Source of the DNA: Chloroflexota bacterium
Lineage (GTDB): Bacteria; Chloroflexota; UBA11872
Direction: 5' to 3'
DNA: 64,000 bases
Assembly (NCBI GenBank): GCA_026708035.1
Contig: JAPOVQ010000026.1
Location: 22,828-86,827, forward strand
Part shown: one piece after another, positions 48,780 to 57,915 of the stretch
How positions within the stretch are numbered: position 1 is the first letter of the stretch
Layout: each line of letters begins with the position of its first letter
Made by a program: the position numbers and the translations under genes
The notes under the pieces: generated by a model
What the model was told of the DNA's origin: nothing
Seen by the model: only the letters and a program-made list of their open reading frames with translations
Databases searched by the model: none

Positions 48780-48930
48780 GCGGCGTACCCCGGCGCACCG
48801 GCCGTTCGCATAGTGGCGGTCTGCCGCAGCGCCAGCAACCCGCGGCGCGGTGGATACACTGCCCGCGCTGACAGTCCGTCAGTCGCCGCCCCCCGAACGG
48901 GCGGCGCGCGGCATCCCACGAGGGTCGTCC

Positions 48931-50607
48931 ATGCACCCCACGTTCGGCGTTCGCTACGCGCTGGATACCAAGATGCCGATGCGCGACGGCGTGCAGCTTT
49001 CGGGCGACATCTACCTGCCCGAAGCTCCCGGACCCTTCCCGACCGTGCTCATCCGCACGCCCTACGACAACAACACGCCGGAGACGATCGCCTCGGCCCG
49101 CGCCTTCGCCCAGGACGGCTATGCCTGCGTGGTGCAGGACGTGCGCGGGCGCTGGGACTCCGACGGCGTCTACTACCCCTTCCACAACGAGGCGGCCGAC
49201 GGCTTCGACACGCATGAGTGGATTGGCCGACAACCGTGGAGCAACGGACGCATCGGCATGAGCGGTCCGTCGTACCTGGCGCTGGTGCAGTGGCTCAGCG
49301 CGCCGCTGGGCAGCGAATTCCTCACGTGCCTCGCGCCGCGGGTGGTGTGCCCGGAGTTCCTCGGCGGACTGGTGCGGCCGGGCGGAGCGTTGCAGCTCAC
49401 CACGGCCCTCACCTGGGGTATGCGCACCAATTCCCGCACGGCGCAGAGCATCGCCTTCCACAACTGGACCGAGGCGTTTCACACGCTGCCCATCGCGGAC
49501 CTGGACCTGCGCGCCGGCCGACGGCTGGACTTCTGGCGCGACTGGCTGGAGCACGACCGCTACGACGACTACTGGGAGGAGGTCAGCGTCTCCCACCGCT
49601 GGCACGAGATCCGAGTGCCGGCGCTCACCATGGGCGGCTGGTACGACCTCTACGCCGCCGACACGTTGGAGAACGTCACCAACCTGCGGCGCTTCGGGGC
49701 CACTCCGCAGGCGCGCCAGAGCCGCGCCATCGTCGGTCCCTGGCCACACCGCCTGGCCGAGTCCACGCGGCTCGGCGACGTCGACTTTGGCGTCGATTCG
49801 ATAGTGAGCCTCACGCAGCTGGAGCGGCGCTGGTTCAACCTCTGGCTCAAGGGCGAGGACGACGGCTTGAGCGAAGAGCCGCCGCTGCGCCTGTTCACCA
49901 TGGGCGTCAACGAGTGGCGCGACGAGCACGAGTGGCCGCTGTCGCGCACCGACTGGCAGACGTGGTACCTGCACTCGGACGGCAACGCCAACACCGCGCG
50001 CGGCGACGGCACACTGACGCCCACCGCTCCGGCCGAGGAGCCGCCCGACCGCTACGTCTACGATCCTCGGTTCCCCGTGCAATCGCTGGGCGGCACCACC
50101 TGCTGCACCCCGGAGATCGTCGCCTGGGGACCGTACGACCAGCGGCCCGTCGAGGCCCGGTCGGACGTGCTCTGCTACACCTCGGAGCCGCTACAGACCG
50201 ATCTGGACGTCACCGGACCGATCACGTTTGTGCTGTTCGCCGCCACCGACGGTCGCGATACCGACTGGACCGCCAAGCTGGTGGACGTGTCGCCCAGCGG
50301 CTACGCCATGAACCTCTGCGACGGCATCGTGCGCGCCCGCTATCGCGAGGGAATGGTCGAGCCGGCGCTGCTGGAGCCGGGCAAGGTCTACCGCTACGAG
50401 ATCGACGTGGGCGTGACCAGCAACGTCTTCCGCGCCGGGCATCGCATCCGGCTGGAGATCTCGTCATCGAACTTCCCCTGCTACGACCGCAACCTGAACA
50501 CTGGCAACGACCTCGCGAGCGACACGGAAGTGCGCGCCGCCTCGCAGACCGTACTGCACGCGCACCTGCATCCGTCGCACCTGCGGCTGCCGGTGATTCC
50601 CAAGTAG
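48931..50607 (+). CDS. CocE/NonD family hydrolase
   Basis: From ATG 48931 (558 aa) the alpha/beta-hydrolase part has VVQDVRGRWDSDGVYYPF (about 67-84) and the nucleophile in GMSGPSYLA (Ser114). The C-terminal jelly-roll domain (about 350-550) is characteristic of X-Pro dipeptidyl peptidases and CocE. Family members cleave esters or peptides. Next to the CehA-like enzyme this may be a joint catabolic locus. It has no signal peptide, so it acts in the cytoplasm. The earlier ATG at 48850 gives an unlikely extension. Confidence 0.75.
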   Translation: MHPTFGVRYALDTKMPMRDGVQLSGDIYLPEAPGPFPTVLIRTPYDNNTPETIASARAFAQDGYACVVQDVRGRWDSDGVYYPFHNEAADGFDTHEWIGRQPWSNGRIGMSGPSYLALVQWLSAPLGSEFLTCLAPRVVCPEFLGGLVRPGGALQLTTALTWGMRTNSRTAQSIAFHNWTEAFHTLPIADLDLRAGRRLDFWRDWLEHDRYDDYWEEVSVSHRWHEIRVPALTMGGWYDLYAADTLENVTNLRRFGATPQARQSRAIVGPWPHRLAESTRLGDVDFGVDSIVSLTQLERRWFNLWLKGEDDGLSEEPPLRLFTMGVNEWRDEHEWPLSRTDWQTWYLHSDGNANTARGDGTLTPTAPAEEPPDRYVYDPRFPVQSLGGTTCCTPEIVAWGPYDQRPVEARSDVLCYTSEPLQTDLDVTGPITFVLFAATDGRDTDWTAKLVDVSPSGYAMNLCDGIVRARYREGMVEPALLEPGKVYRYEIDVGVTSNVFRAGHRIRLEISSSNFPCYDRNLNTGNDLASDTEVRAASQTVLHAHLHPSHLRLPVIPK

Positions 50608-50640
50608 CGCCGCGGGCGGCCACGAGGGCCGCCCTTACAC
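50608..50640. repeat. Dispersed repeat, type C variant
   Basis: gggcggccacgagggccgcc (then cttacac) lies directly between the convergent CocE and DUF35 genes. Confidence 0.55.
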
Positions 50641-50973
50641 CGGATCGACTGGCTCGAAGATTGGGCCGCGCTCGCGGTCGACGCGGCGCAATCGAACGTG
50701 GGCGCCCAGCTCGAGTCCGGCGTTGCCAATCAGGCGCCCCATGGTGCGCAAGCCGCAATCGAGCTCGACGATCACCACCGTGTAGGGGGCTTCGCCGGCA
50801 TAGCGCGTGGGGGGAATGTAAATCGTCGTCCAGACGACGATCCGTCCGTCACCGGGGATCTCGTGTGGCTCGAGGTCGGGGCGCCCGCACGTGGGGCAGG
50901 CATCGCCGCGCGCCATGACCAGGTGGCCGTCGTCGGGACAGCGATAGACCGTGAGCCGCGGCGGACTAGTCAC
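50635..50973 (-). CDS. Zn-ribbon/OB-fold protein (DUF35)
   Basis: From GTG 50973 (112 aa) the start has C12 and the pair C26-x2-C29 (ACPTCG), followed by an OB-fold. DUF35 proteins usually pair with a thiolase or acyl-CoA dehydrogenase and recruit acyl-CoA. Here its start overlaps the end of the thiolase gene by eight bases (GTGACTAG), so the two are made together. Only one Cys is seen in the first knuckle (RCPDDGH), where His17 may bind zinc. Confidence 0.75.
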   Translation of the reverse strand: MTSPPRLTVYRCPDDGHLVMARGDACPTCGRPDLEPHEIPGDGRIVVWTTIYIPPTRYAGEAPYTVVIVELDCGLRTMGRLIGNAGLELGAHVRLRRVDRERGPIFEPVDPV

Positions 50974-52123
50974 GGGCCAGGATGTGAACCGTGGCCGCCG
51001 CGCCGCAGCCGCCCATGCTGTGCGCGAGGCCGATCCGAGCCCCGGCGACCTGATTGGCGGCCTCACCGCGCAGCTGCAGCGCGAGATCGTAGACCTGTCC
51101 GACGCCGCTGGCGCCCACCGGATGGCCCTTGGCGATGAGCCCGCCGCTGGGATTGACCGGCAAGCGGCCGCCTAGTGCTGTTTCGCCAGCCTCAACCGCG
51201 CGTCCGCTGTCGCCGCGCGCAACCAGACCCAGGTCCTCGGTCGCCACCAGCTCCGCGATCGTGAAGCAGTCGTGCACCTCGGCCACGTCCACCGCGCCGG
51301 GGCCGAGTCCCGCCTGCCCGAACGCCTCGGACGCCGCGCGCACCGTGGCCGGAAAGCTCGTCAGATCGTCCATGCCGCTCAGTGCCACCGGTCCGGAACC
51401 GTGGCCCGATGCGAGGATGCGCACGCTTCGCGTGGTGTGCTGCCGGGCGATGGCTGCCGTGCAGACCACCGCCGCCGCCGCGCCGTCGCTGATGGGCGGA
51501 CAGTCGAACAGCCGCAGCGGCTCGGCCACGAACCGCGAGTTCACGACCTCCTCGACCGTTGTCGGCTTGCGGAATTGGGCCTTTGGATTGGCCGCGCCGT
51601 TGTCGTGGTTCTTGACCGAGACGGCGGCAATCTGGTCCCGCGACGTGCCAAATCGCGCCATATGCGCCTGCATGACCATGGCAAAGGCGCCTGGAAAGGT
51701 GAGCCCGGTGCGCATCTCCAGGCCCTCGTCACCGGCGGTGGCGAGAGCGGCGGTGACGTCGCCGGTGGGGATGTTCGACATCTTCTCGACCCCGGCCACG
51801 AGCACGACATCGTGGATGCCCGCGGTGACGGTGAGGTAGCCGTGGCGCAGGGCGATACCCCCGGACGCGCAGGCGGCCTCGACCTTGGTCGCCGGTATCC
51901 CGTCGAGACCCAGTCGACGCGCCACGATGGGCGCCAGCGCTCCTTGATCGGCCAAACGTTCGCCGATGAAATTGCCGAGGTACAGCGCCTGCACCCGCTC
52001 GCGCGGAATCCCGCTGTCCGCCAGCGCGTCCCGACACGCATCGGTAGCCAGCTCGACGATCCCGCCGTCCGGCAGCTTGCCGAACGACGTCGAGCCGACG
52101 CCGGCGATGCTTACGTCGCGCAA
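50966..52123 (-). CDS. Thiolase (SCP-x-like)
   Basis: From TTG 52123 (385 aa), chosen because RDVSIAGVGSTSFG is the typical start; GTG 52147 is an alternative. The nucleophile is C85 in EAACASGGIAL, with VHDCFT, GHPVGASG and GGCGAAA at the C-terminal end. This is the non-decarboxylating thiolase group that works with a DUF35 partner, often in sterol or branched-acyl degradation. The downstream DUF35 gene supports this. The direction is probably thiolytic cleavage of a side chain. Confidence 0.8.
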   Translation of the reverse strand: MRDVSIAGVGSTSFGKLPDGGIVELATDACRDALADSGIPRERVQALYLGNFIGERLADQGALAPIVARRLGLDGIPATKVEAACASGGIALRHGYLTVTAGIHDVVLVAGVEKMSNIPTGDVTAALATAGDEGLEMRTGLTFPGAFAMVMQAHMARFGTSRDQIAAVSVKNHDNGAANPKAQFRKPTTVEEVVNSRFVAEPLRLFDCPPISDGAAAAVVCTAAIARQHTTRSVRILASGHGSGPVALSGMDDLTSFPATVRAASEAFGQAGLGPGAVDVAEVHDCFTIAELVATEDLGLVARGDSGRAVEAGETALGGRLPVNPSGGLIAKGHPVGASGVGQVYDLALQLRGEAANQVAGARIGLAHSMGGCGAAATVHILARD

Positions 52124-52218
52124 TCTGGTCTCACCGCTGCAACCCACCCGATTACGGTCCCTATCATGCGACCATACGCCTCCGAGATGGGAGTGACCAC
52201 CGCCACGGCCGTGCACCT

Positions 52219-53307
52219 ATGAGTCAGCGTTCGCCGGAAGTCCCATTCGACGTCTTGGTGATCGGGTGCGGCCCCGCCGGCACCCAGGCCGCCGTGAGCG
52301 CCGCACACCAGATGCGGCACGTGGCGCTGATCGACGGCGGGGCCGTGAGCCTGCGACGCGGCCGGCACTTCTGGTCGAAATCGGTCGAGTTCGTGGACGC
52401 GCCGGTGTTCCCGGGCATCACCGGACCGGCGTTCAACCGCGCGCTCAAGGAGTGGACCGAGGCGCAGCCGGAACAAGAGGTCACCATCGACGGCGAGGCG
52501 CGGCACATCGGCATTCGCCGCATCCCCGGCTACGTCACGGATGTCGAAAGGGCCCCGGACGGCACGCTGGCGGTGACCATGTCGACGGCGATGCTGCCGC
52601 GCAACGGCGGGACCCCACCCACGGAGACGGTCCGGGCGCGCACGGTGGTGGTGGCCTCGGGGTTCGAGGACGCCTGGCCCGACATCGAGATCGAATCCTC
52701 GGCGGAGCGCGCCTACGCGCGCTATGGCGTCGTGTTTCGCTTTGCCGGCAACCATCGCGGCTGGCACGTCTGCGTTCGCTGCGACGGGCACCTGCACACC
52801 GACCAAGAGCTCGCCATCGTCGGTGTGGGGGACTATATCTTCGACGTCGTGCACGGCGCCCAGGACTTCACCCACCGCATGACCGTGCTGACCAACGGGC
52901 GACCCCACGGCATGTCGGAGGCGGTGTTGGCGGAAATGGAGCGCCGGGGCGTGCGGCTCGAAACCGAGCGGATCGAAGCCCACATCGGCAGCGGACGCGA
53001 CCTGCTGGGGCTACGCCTGGCCGACGGCCGCGAGCTTTTCTTCGACGGATTCTTCGTCGACGAGGGACTCGTGCCCAACGACGAGTTCCTGGCCGGCTTC
53101 TCGCCGCAGCACGACGATGAGGGGTTCCTGGTGTGCGACGAGGACCACCGGGTGTTGGATATTTACGGCAATCCGATCCCCGGCATCTGGGCCTGCGGTG
53201 ACATCGTGGCCGGCGAGCGCAATCTCATCGCGTCCGCCTTTGCCAGCGGGCAGGACGCGGGTCTGGAAGCCAGCGACAGTCTGCGCCGGTGGGCGCCGGT
53301 CAAGTGA
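52219..53307 (+). CDS. FAD-dependent oxidoreductase (thioredoxin-reductase-like)
   Basis: The 362-aa protein has an N-terminal dinucleotide motif VIGCGPAGTQAAVSAAHQ, a CVRCDG motif where thioredoxin reductase has CATCDG, a second pyridine-nucleotide motif VGVGDYIFD and a C-terminal GIWACGDIVAGERN. Whether it reduces thioredoxin or another disulfide or substrate is open. Its stop overlaps the PmoA-like gene by four bases. It is divergent from the thiolase. Confidence 0.75.
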   Translation: MSQRSPEVPFDVLVIGCGPAGTQAAVSAAHQMRHVALIDGGAVSLRRGRHFWSKSVEFVDAPVFPGITGPAFNRALKEWTEAQPEQEVTIDGEARHIGIRRIPGYVTDVERAPDGTLAVTMSTAMLPRNGGTPPTETVRARTVVVASGFEDAWPDIEIESSAERAYARYGVVFRFAGNHRGWHVCVRCDGHLHTDQELAIVGVGDYIFDVVHGAQDFTHRMTVLTNGRPHGMSEAVLAEMERRGVRLETERIEAHIGSGRDLLGLRLADGRELFFDGFFVDEGLVPNDEFLAGFSPQHDDEGFLVCDEDHRVLDIYGNPIPGIWACGDIVAGERNLIASAFASGQDAGLEASDSLRRWAPVK

Positions 53308-54299
53308 GCGAGGAATTGGACACGGACATGGAGCACTTCTCGGTCACGACGGAGCAAATCGACCTGCCCAGCACGGCCACGCCGCAGGCGCGCCGCGTAG
53401 CTGTTGCCTGGCGCGGACGGCCCATCTGCGCCTTCACGCAAGGCCTGCACCGGTGCTATCTGTACCCGCTGTATTCGCCCGCCGGCGTGCCGCTGACCGC
53501 CGAAAGTCCCGTCGATCATCCGCACCACGACTCGGTCACGGTCGGCGCGGACATGGTCATAGCCAAGTTTCCACCGCTGACGCCAGCAATATCGCCGCTG
53601 ACGGAGTCCGGCACCTACAACCTCTATGCCAACAACGTGTTTCAAGGCCGCTCGCCGGGCCGCACCTGGTCCGTGGACGTCAATGCCACCGAGCTCGCCC
53701 CCGATCACCTGCGCGTCGTGCAGACAGTCGAATGGCAGGGACCGGAGGAGTGGGGAGCAGCGGACGGCCGGCGCGTTCTCGCCGTGGAGACCAGGATCAC
53801 GGACATCCGCCCTGGCGATGTCGTCAACACGGTCGACATCCGGTCGCAGCTGCGGCCCACCGAGTGGGACCTGACCCTCGGGCCGACCCGCCACGCCTAC
53901 TTCACCGTGCGGCTGGCCTATGGCCTGCGCGTGGTCGACGGCGGCACCCTCATCGACGCCGAAGGTCGCCGCGGCGGGGCGGCGATTACCAATCAGGCGT
54001 CCGCCTGGGTGGATGCGTCGGGTGCGGCGCCGCACGGCTCCAGGGCGGGCCTGACTGTCCTGGGTCACGCCTCCACGGCGCACGTGCCTTGGGTGGCGTA
54101 CGACTGGGGCACCGTAAACGTGAACCCGTTTGCCCGCGAGGCCGCCACCGTGCAGCGAGGCGACATGCTAGACCTTGGCATTCGGCTGCTCGCGCACGAA
54201 GGCGACGCCGGTGAGGTGGACATTGCGGCCCACGCCGCCGAGCTCGCGGTCGAAACCGCCGCCGGTGCTAGCATTTCGCGAGCGGCCAGCCGCCCCTAG
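53304..54299 (+). CDS. PmoA-like / DUF6807 family protein
   Basis: From GTG 53304 (331 aa, with GTGA overlap), residues about 76-83 read DHPHHDSV, the landmark of this family. These proteins are called methane oxygenase PmoA-like in automatic annotation, but are not membrane monooxygenases. They lack hydrophobic spans and look like beta-sandwich enzymes of sugar or plant-compound catabolism. It is in one operon with the FAD oxidoreductase. Function is uncertain. Confidence 0.65.
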   Translation: MSEELDTDMEHFSVTTEQIDLPSTATPQARRVAVAWRGRPICAFTQGLHRCYLYPLYSPAGVPLTAESPVDHPHHDSVTVGADMVIAKFPPLTPAISPLTESGTYNLYANNVFQGRSPGRTWSVDVNATELAPDHLRVVQTVEWQGPEEWGAADGRRVLAVETRITDIRPGDVVNTVDIRSQLRPTEWDLTLGPTRHAYFTVRLAYGLRVVDGGTLIDAEGRRGGAAITNQASAWVDASGAAPHGSRAGLTVLGHASTAHVPWVAYDWGTVNVNPFAREAATVQRGDMLDLGIRLLAHEGDAGEVDIAAHAAELAVETAAGASISRAASRP

Positions 54300-54307
54300 G
54301 ACGCCCC

Positions 54308-55669
54308 ATGCTTGAAACGACGACGCGCGACGCGCTGGTGTCGGCGGATATTGAGCACCTGATCCATCAACTCACGCGCGCCGGTCACCACGCGCGCACG
54401 GGTCCGGTCATCGTCGAGTCCGCCAGCGGCGCCACGCTGCGGCTGGCCGACGGGCGGGAGGTTCTGGACGGCACCTCGGGCCTGTGGTGCGTCAACTTGG
54501 GCCATGGCCGCGCCGAGCTGGCCGATGCGGCGGCGGATCAGATGCGCCGCTTGGCCTTTGCCCACACGTCAAGCGGGTTTTCCCACCTGCCGGCCATCGA
54601 GCTGGCCGCGCGACTGGCCCGGCTGACTCCCGGCGATCTCACCGCGGCCTACTTCACCTCCGGCGGCGCCGAGGCAAACGAGACCGCTTTCAAGTTCGCA
54701 CGCTACTACTGGCGCTTGCGGGGACAGCCGGACAAGGCGCTGGTGCTATCGCACGCACGCGGGTATCACGGCCTCACCCACGGGGCGGCATCAGCCACCG
54801 GGCTCACCGAATACCACGGAGTCTTCGGCGAGCTGGCGGAAGGCTTTGACAAGGTGCCGCCGCCATATCCCTATCGCTGGGACGAGTACGGCCCGGCCGA
54901 CATCGACGTTGACGAGATCGCCAGTGCCGATGCCGTGGCGCGGCGGATCGAGGAGGTCGGGCCGGAGCGCGTGGCCGCCGTGATTATGGAGCCCGTGCTC
55001 GGCACCGGCGGCGTGATCGTGCCGCCGGACGGCTACTTGCGCGCGGTGCGCGAGATCTGCGATCGGTACGACGTGCTCATGATCGCGGACGAGGTGATCA
55101 CGGGCTTTGGTCGCACGGGCGCCTGGTTCGGCTCGCAGCACGAGGACGTGGTCCCCGACATGATGACGTTTGCCAAGGGCGTCACCAGCGGCTACCTGCC
55201 CCTGGGCGGCGTGATGCTGCGACAGCATCTGCGCGACGCGATGCGCGAGGCGCCGGGCGACCCGCCCCTCATGCACGTCTTCACCTATTCGGGACACCCC
55301 GTGCCGTGCGCCGTGGCGCTGGCGAACCTCGAGATTCTCGAAAACGAGGGCATCGTCGACGGCGTGGCGGCCAAGGGTCGCCGCTTGCGCCAACGCCTAG
55401 ACGAGCTGCACGACCTGCCCGAGGTTGGCGACATCCGGTCGGCGGGCCTCATGTCCGGGGTGGAGCTGGTGCGCGACCAGGACACCCGGGAGCCCTACCA
55501 CGTCGGCGACCGGCCGACCGCCGTGGCCGCGGCGGCGCTGGAACGCGGGCTCGCCACGCGCGCCTTGCTGGGCGGAACCATGCAGCTTGCGCCGCCCCTG
55601 ATCATCAGCGACGAGCAGATCGACCGCGCGGTGGAAATCCTGGCGGAGTCCATCATCGCCACGCGCTGA
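54308..55669 (+). CDS. Class III aminotransferase
   Basis: The 453-aa PLP enzyme has AYFTSGGAEANETAFKFAR, IADEVITGFGRTG (Asp261) and the Schiff-base Lys290 in TFAKGVTSGYLPLGG. It is an omega-aminotransferase family member (beta-alanine, GABA or taurine type). It starts 8 bp after the PmoA-like gene and likely belongs to the same operon. A substrate cannot be assigned, but a role in removing an amino group in a catabolic route is plausible. Confidence 0.85.
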   Translation: MLETTTRDALVSADIEHLIHQLTRAGHHARTGPVIVESASGATLRLADGREVLDGTSGLWCVNLGHGRAELADAAADQMRRLAFAHTSSGFSHLPAIELAARLARLTPGDLTAAYFTSGGAEANETAFKFARYYWRLRGQPDKALVLSHARGYHGLTHGAASATGLTEYHGVFGELAEGFDKVPPPYPYRWDEYGPADIDVDEIASADAVARRIEEVGPERVAAVIMEPVLGTGGVIVPPDGYLRAVREICDRYDVLMIADEVITGFGRTGAWFGSQHEDVVPDMMTFAKGVTSGYLPLGGVMLRQHLRDAMREAPGDPPLMHVFTYSGHPVPCAVALANLEILENEGIVDGVAAKGRRLRQRLDELHDLPEVGDIRSAGLMSGVELVRDQDTREPYHVGDRPTAVAAAALERGLATRALLGGTMQLAPPLIISDEQIDRAVEILAESIIATR

Positions 55670-55696
55670 CCAAGCGCGGGCTCTATGATTCAAGCC

Positions 55697-56554
55697 ATGG
55701 ACCCGAGCTGCCTGGCGCATGTGCTGACGGACGACGAACGGGCCTCCTTCGACGCCGAGGGCTACCTGGTGGTCGAAGGCGCGCTGAGCGACGCGGAGGT
55801 TGCGGCGCTCAACGCGGTGCTCGATCGGCTGCGCGACGCCAACCGGCTGGCATCGCCCGAACGCTACGCCGGCATCGACCAACGCGTGCTGCACCTCGGC
55901 TTCATCACGCTCGATCCGGCATTCATGGACCTGATCGACCATCCCCGGCTGTTCCCCAAAGTCTGGGGAATCCTTGGGCCGAACATCTATCTCTACAGCA
56001 CCCACCTCATCATCACGCCGCCGCAGGCCGACGAGTTCGATCCCGCGCGGGACACCCTCAACTGGCACCAGGATTCGAGCTGGATGGGCCGGGACATGCC
56101 GGAAATCTCCGTGCCGGCGCGGCTGTCGGTGAAGGTCGCGTATCTCCTCACCGATCACTCCCAGCCTGGCAGCGCCAACCTGTGGGTGCTGCCGGGCGCT
56201 CACACGCAGTCCTCCATCGGAGTGCCGCCGGACGGCCAGGGCCAGCCCGCCGGCGCGATCCCAGTCTGCGCGCCTGCCGGCAGCGCGGTCATCTTTGACC
56301 GGCGGCTATGGCACGACGGTAGCCCCAACGCCGCGCCGTGGTCGCGCCGAGCGCTGTTCTACGGCTATGGCTATCGCTGGATTCGGCGGCGCGACAAGGA
56401 TGCAATGCCAGTTCCGCCAGATTTGCTGGCGGACACCGGTCCGATCCGTCGGCAACTGCTGGACTACCCGAGCGAGGGCCACGAGCCCCTCCAATACATC
56501 GGCGGCGAGTCGCCGCTGCGAGACTGGTTGCAGCAGCACGGTCAGCTTGCCTAG
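55697..56554 (+). CDS. Phytanoyl-CoA dioxygenase family protein, second copy
   Basis: From ATG 55697 (285 aa) the metal motif is WHQDSSWM (H124, D126), with the distal His in RLWHDGSPN. A typical PhyH 2-oxoglutarate/Fe(II) oxygenase. It follows the aminotransferase in the same direction by 27 bp, so it may hydroxylate a related compound. The other PhyH gene at 25331 is not closely similar. The alternative start at 55685 adds four residues. Confidence 0.8.
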   Translation: MDPSCLAHVLTDDERASFDAEGYLVVEGALSDAEVAALNAVLDRLRDANRLASPERYAGIDQRVLHLGFITLDPAFMDLIDHPRLFPKVWGILGPNIYLYSTHLIITPPQADEFDPARDTLNWHQDSSWMGRDMPEISVPARLSVKVAYLLTDHSQPGSANLWVLPGAHTQSSIGVPPDGQGQPAGAIPVCAPAGSAVIFDRRLWHDGSPNAAPWSRRALFYGYGYRWIRRRDKDAMPVPPDLLADTGPIRRQLLDYPSEGHEPLQYIGGESPLRDWLQQHGQLA

Positions 56555-56701
56555 GGTTGATACGAGCCCAATTGGGCGCTCGGCCGTCTGCGCAGAGTCT
56601 GCACATGGCCTGCATGGTCGGCGCACGCGCCCGGCTTACGCTGACATGCCAGGAAGCGCGGTCGAGCGGCCCGACACGATCGGGCCGATAGGAGAGTGGT
56701 G

Positions 56702-57637
56702 ATGCGCGGAGGACTCGTGCGGTGGCTGGTCGTCGCCGCCCTGCTTGGCGTGGTCGTCGCCGGCGTGGCCTACCTGCTGGTCTTCATCACCGGCGGCGCC
56801 GGCGAGGCGAGCGAGCCCATCAGCGCTCCACAGCTGTCGTTGCCCGCAGCGACCGCGACCCCCGAGCCGCCTGCCCCAACAGCAACCGCCGCCCCAACGC
56901 CAGCCGCGACGGAAGACCCGACGCCGGTGGCGATGTCGGACCCCGAGCCGACGGCAACGGCCGCCCCCGAGCCAACCGCGACCCCGGCGCCGACGCCTGC
57001 CGCGACGGCAGCCCCGACGCCGACTGCGGCCCCCGCGGCCACCGCAACCGCCGCCGCTACTGAAGCGCCCGCCGATGACGTCCCGACGGGGGCCGTGCTC
57101 TATCGCATCGTGCCGGAGGAATCGGAGGTCCGGTTCGAGATCGACGAGATCCTGCGCGGTGCGCCCACGCTGGTCGTTGGTACCACCAATCAGGTAGCCG
57201 GCGATTTCATCATCGACTTCGCCGATCTCGCGGCCTCGCAGCTCGGCCCGGTGCGCATCAACGTGCGCACCCTGCGCACGGATGAGGAGCGGCGCGACCG
57301 CGCCATTCGCTCGCGGATTCTGGAATCGGCCAGCGATCAGTACGAGTTCACCACGTTTGAGCCCGTGAGGCTGGAGGGGCTTCCTGGGTCGCTTGAGCTG
57401 GGACAGACCGTGCCGTTCCAAATCGTCGGGAATCTGGCCATTCGCGACATCACGCGCGAGGTTGTCTTCGACGCCGAGCTGACCGTGGTGTCGCCGGACC
57501 GGGTCGAGGGCATAGCGGTGACGACCATCCTGCGTGGGGACTACAGCCTGACCATTCCCAACGTGCCCTTCGTCGCCTCCGTCGACGAGGACGTGCTTTT
57601 GGGTATCAGCTTCGTGGCGGTGGCGGTCAGCGAGTAA
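56702..57637 (+). CDS. YceI-domain protein with membrane anchor and Pro/Thr linker
   Basis: From ATG 56702 (ribosome site ggagag, 311 aa) a membrane segment (about 8-32) is followed by a long Ala/Pro/Thr/Glu linker (about 50-130). A YceI-like lipid-binding beta-barrel (about 135-310) completes it, with RFEIDEILRG and IRDITREVVFDAEL. YceI proteins bind isoprenoid-type lipids in the periplasm or outer space. Similar linkers occur in the TolB-like lipoproteins here, pointing to one style of surface protein in this organism. Confidence 0.8.
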   Translation: MRGGLVRWLVVAALLGVVVAGVAYLLVFITGGAGEASEPISAPQLSLPAATATPEPPAPTATAAPTPAATEDPTPVAMSDPEPTATAAPEPTATPAPTPAATAAPTPTAAPAATATAAATEAPADDVPTGAVLYRIVPEESEVRFEIDEILRGAPTLVVGTTNQVAGDFIIDFADLAASQLGPVRINVRTLRTDEERRDRAIRSRILESASDQYEFTTFEPVRLEGLPGSLELGQTVPFQIVGNLAIRDITREVVFDAELTVVSPDRVEGIAVTTILRGDYSLTIPNVPFVASVDEDVLLGISFVAVAVSE

Positions 57638-57679
57638 CCCTCAGGCCGCGCCGAGCAGTACCTCTGGCCCCGATCGTGG

Positions 57680-57815
57680 GGAGCCTGTCGAATCATGACG
57701 GCGTCCTTCGACGTTTCTCGGGACGAACGGGCGCATCCTTTCCGCCCCGAGGTTCAATGATGGGTGGATTCCCGCCGTCGCGGGAATGACGAAGGGTTAG
57801 GCAACGGTCTCCATG
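57680..57815. repeat. Dispersed repeats, types A (partial) and B
   Basis: The gap of 278 bp before comM holds tgtcgaatcatgacggcgtc (then cttcgacg) and, at about 57764, gtggattcccgccgtcgcgg (then gaatgacg). The latter is the best-preserved type B unit. No gene is visible. Confidence 0.6.
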
Positions 57816-57915
57816 CGCGTGAATTGAATTCCGCAGCTGGTGGCAAGACTGAACGGATCTTCTCCTGGCCGACGAGAGGCTGCCTCCCCCGACGCCGCAC
57901 AAGTAGAATCCGGGC

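Noticed and set aside
49218..50918. Long plus-strand frame overlapping the CocE-like gene
   Set aside because: Arg/Ala-rich shadow with no domain; the CocE-like frame carries all motifs.
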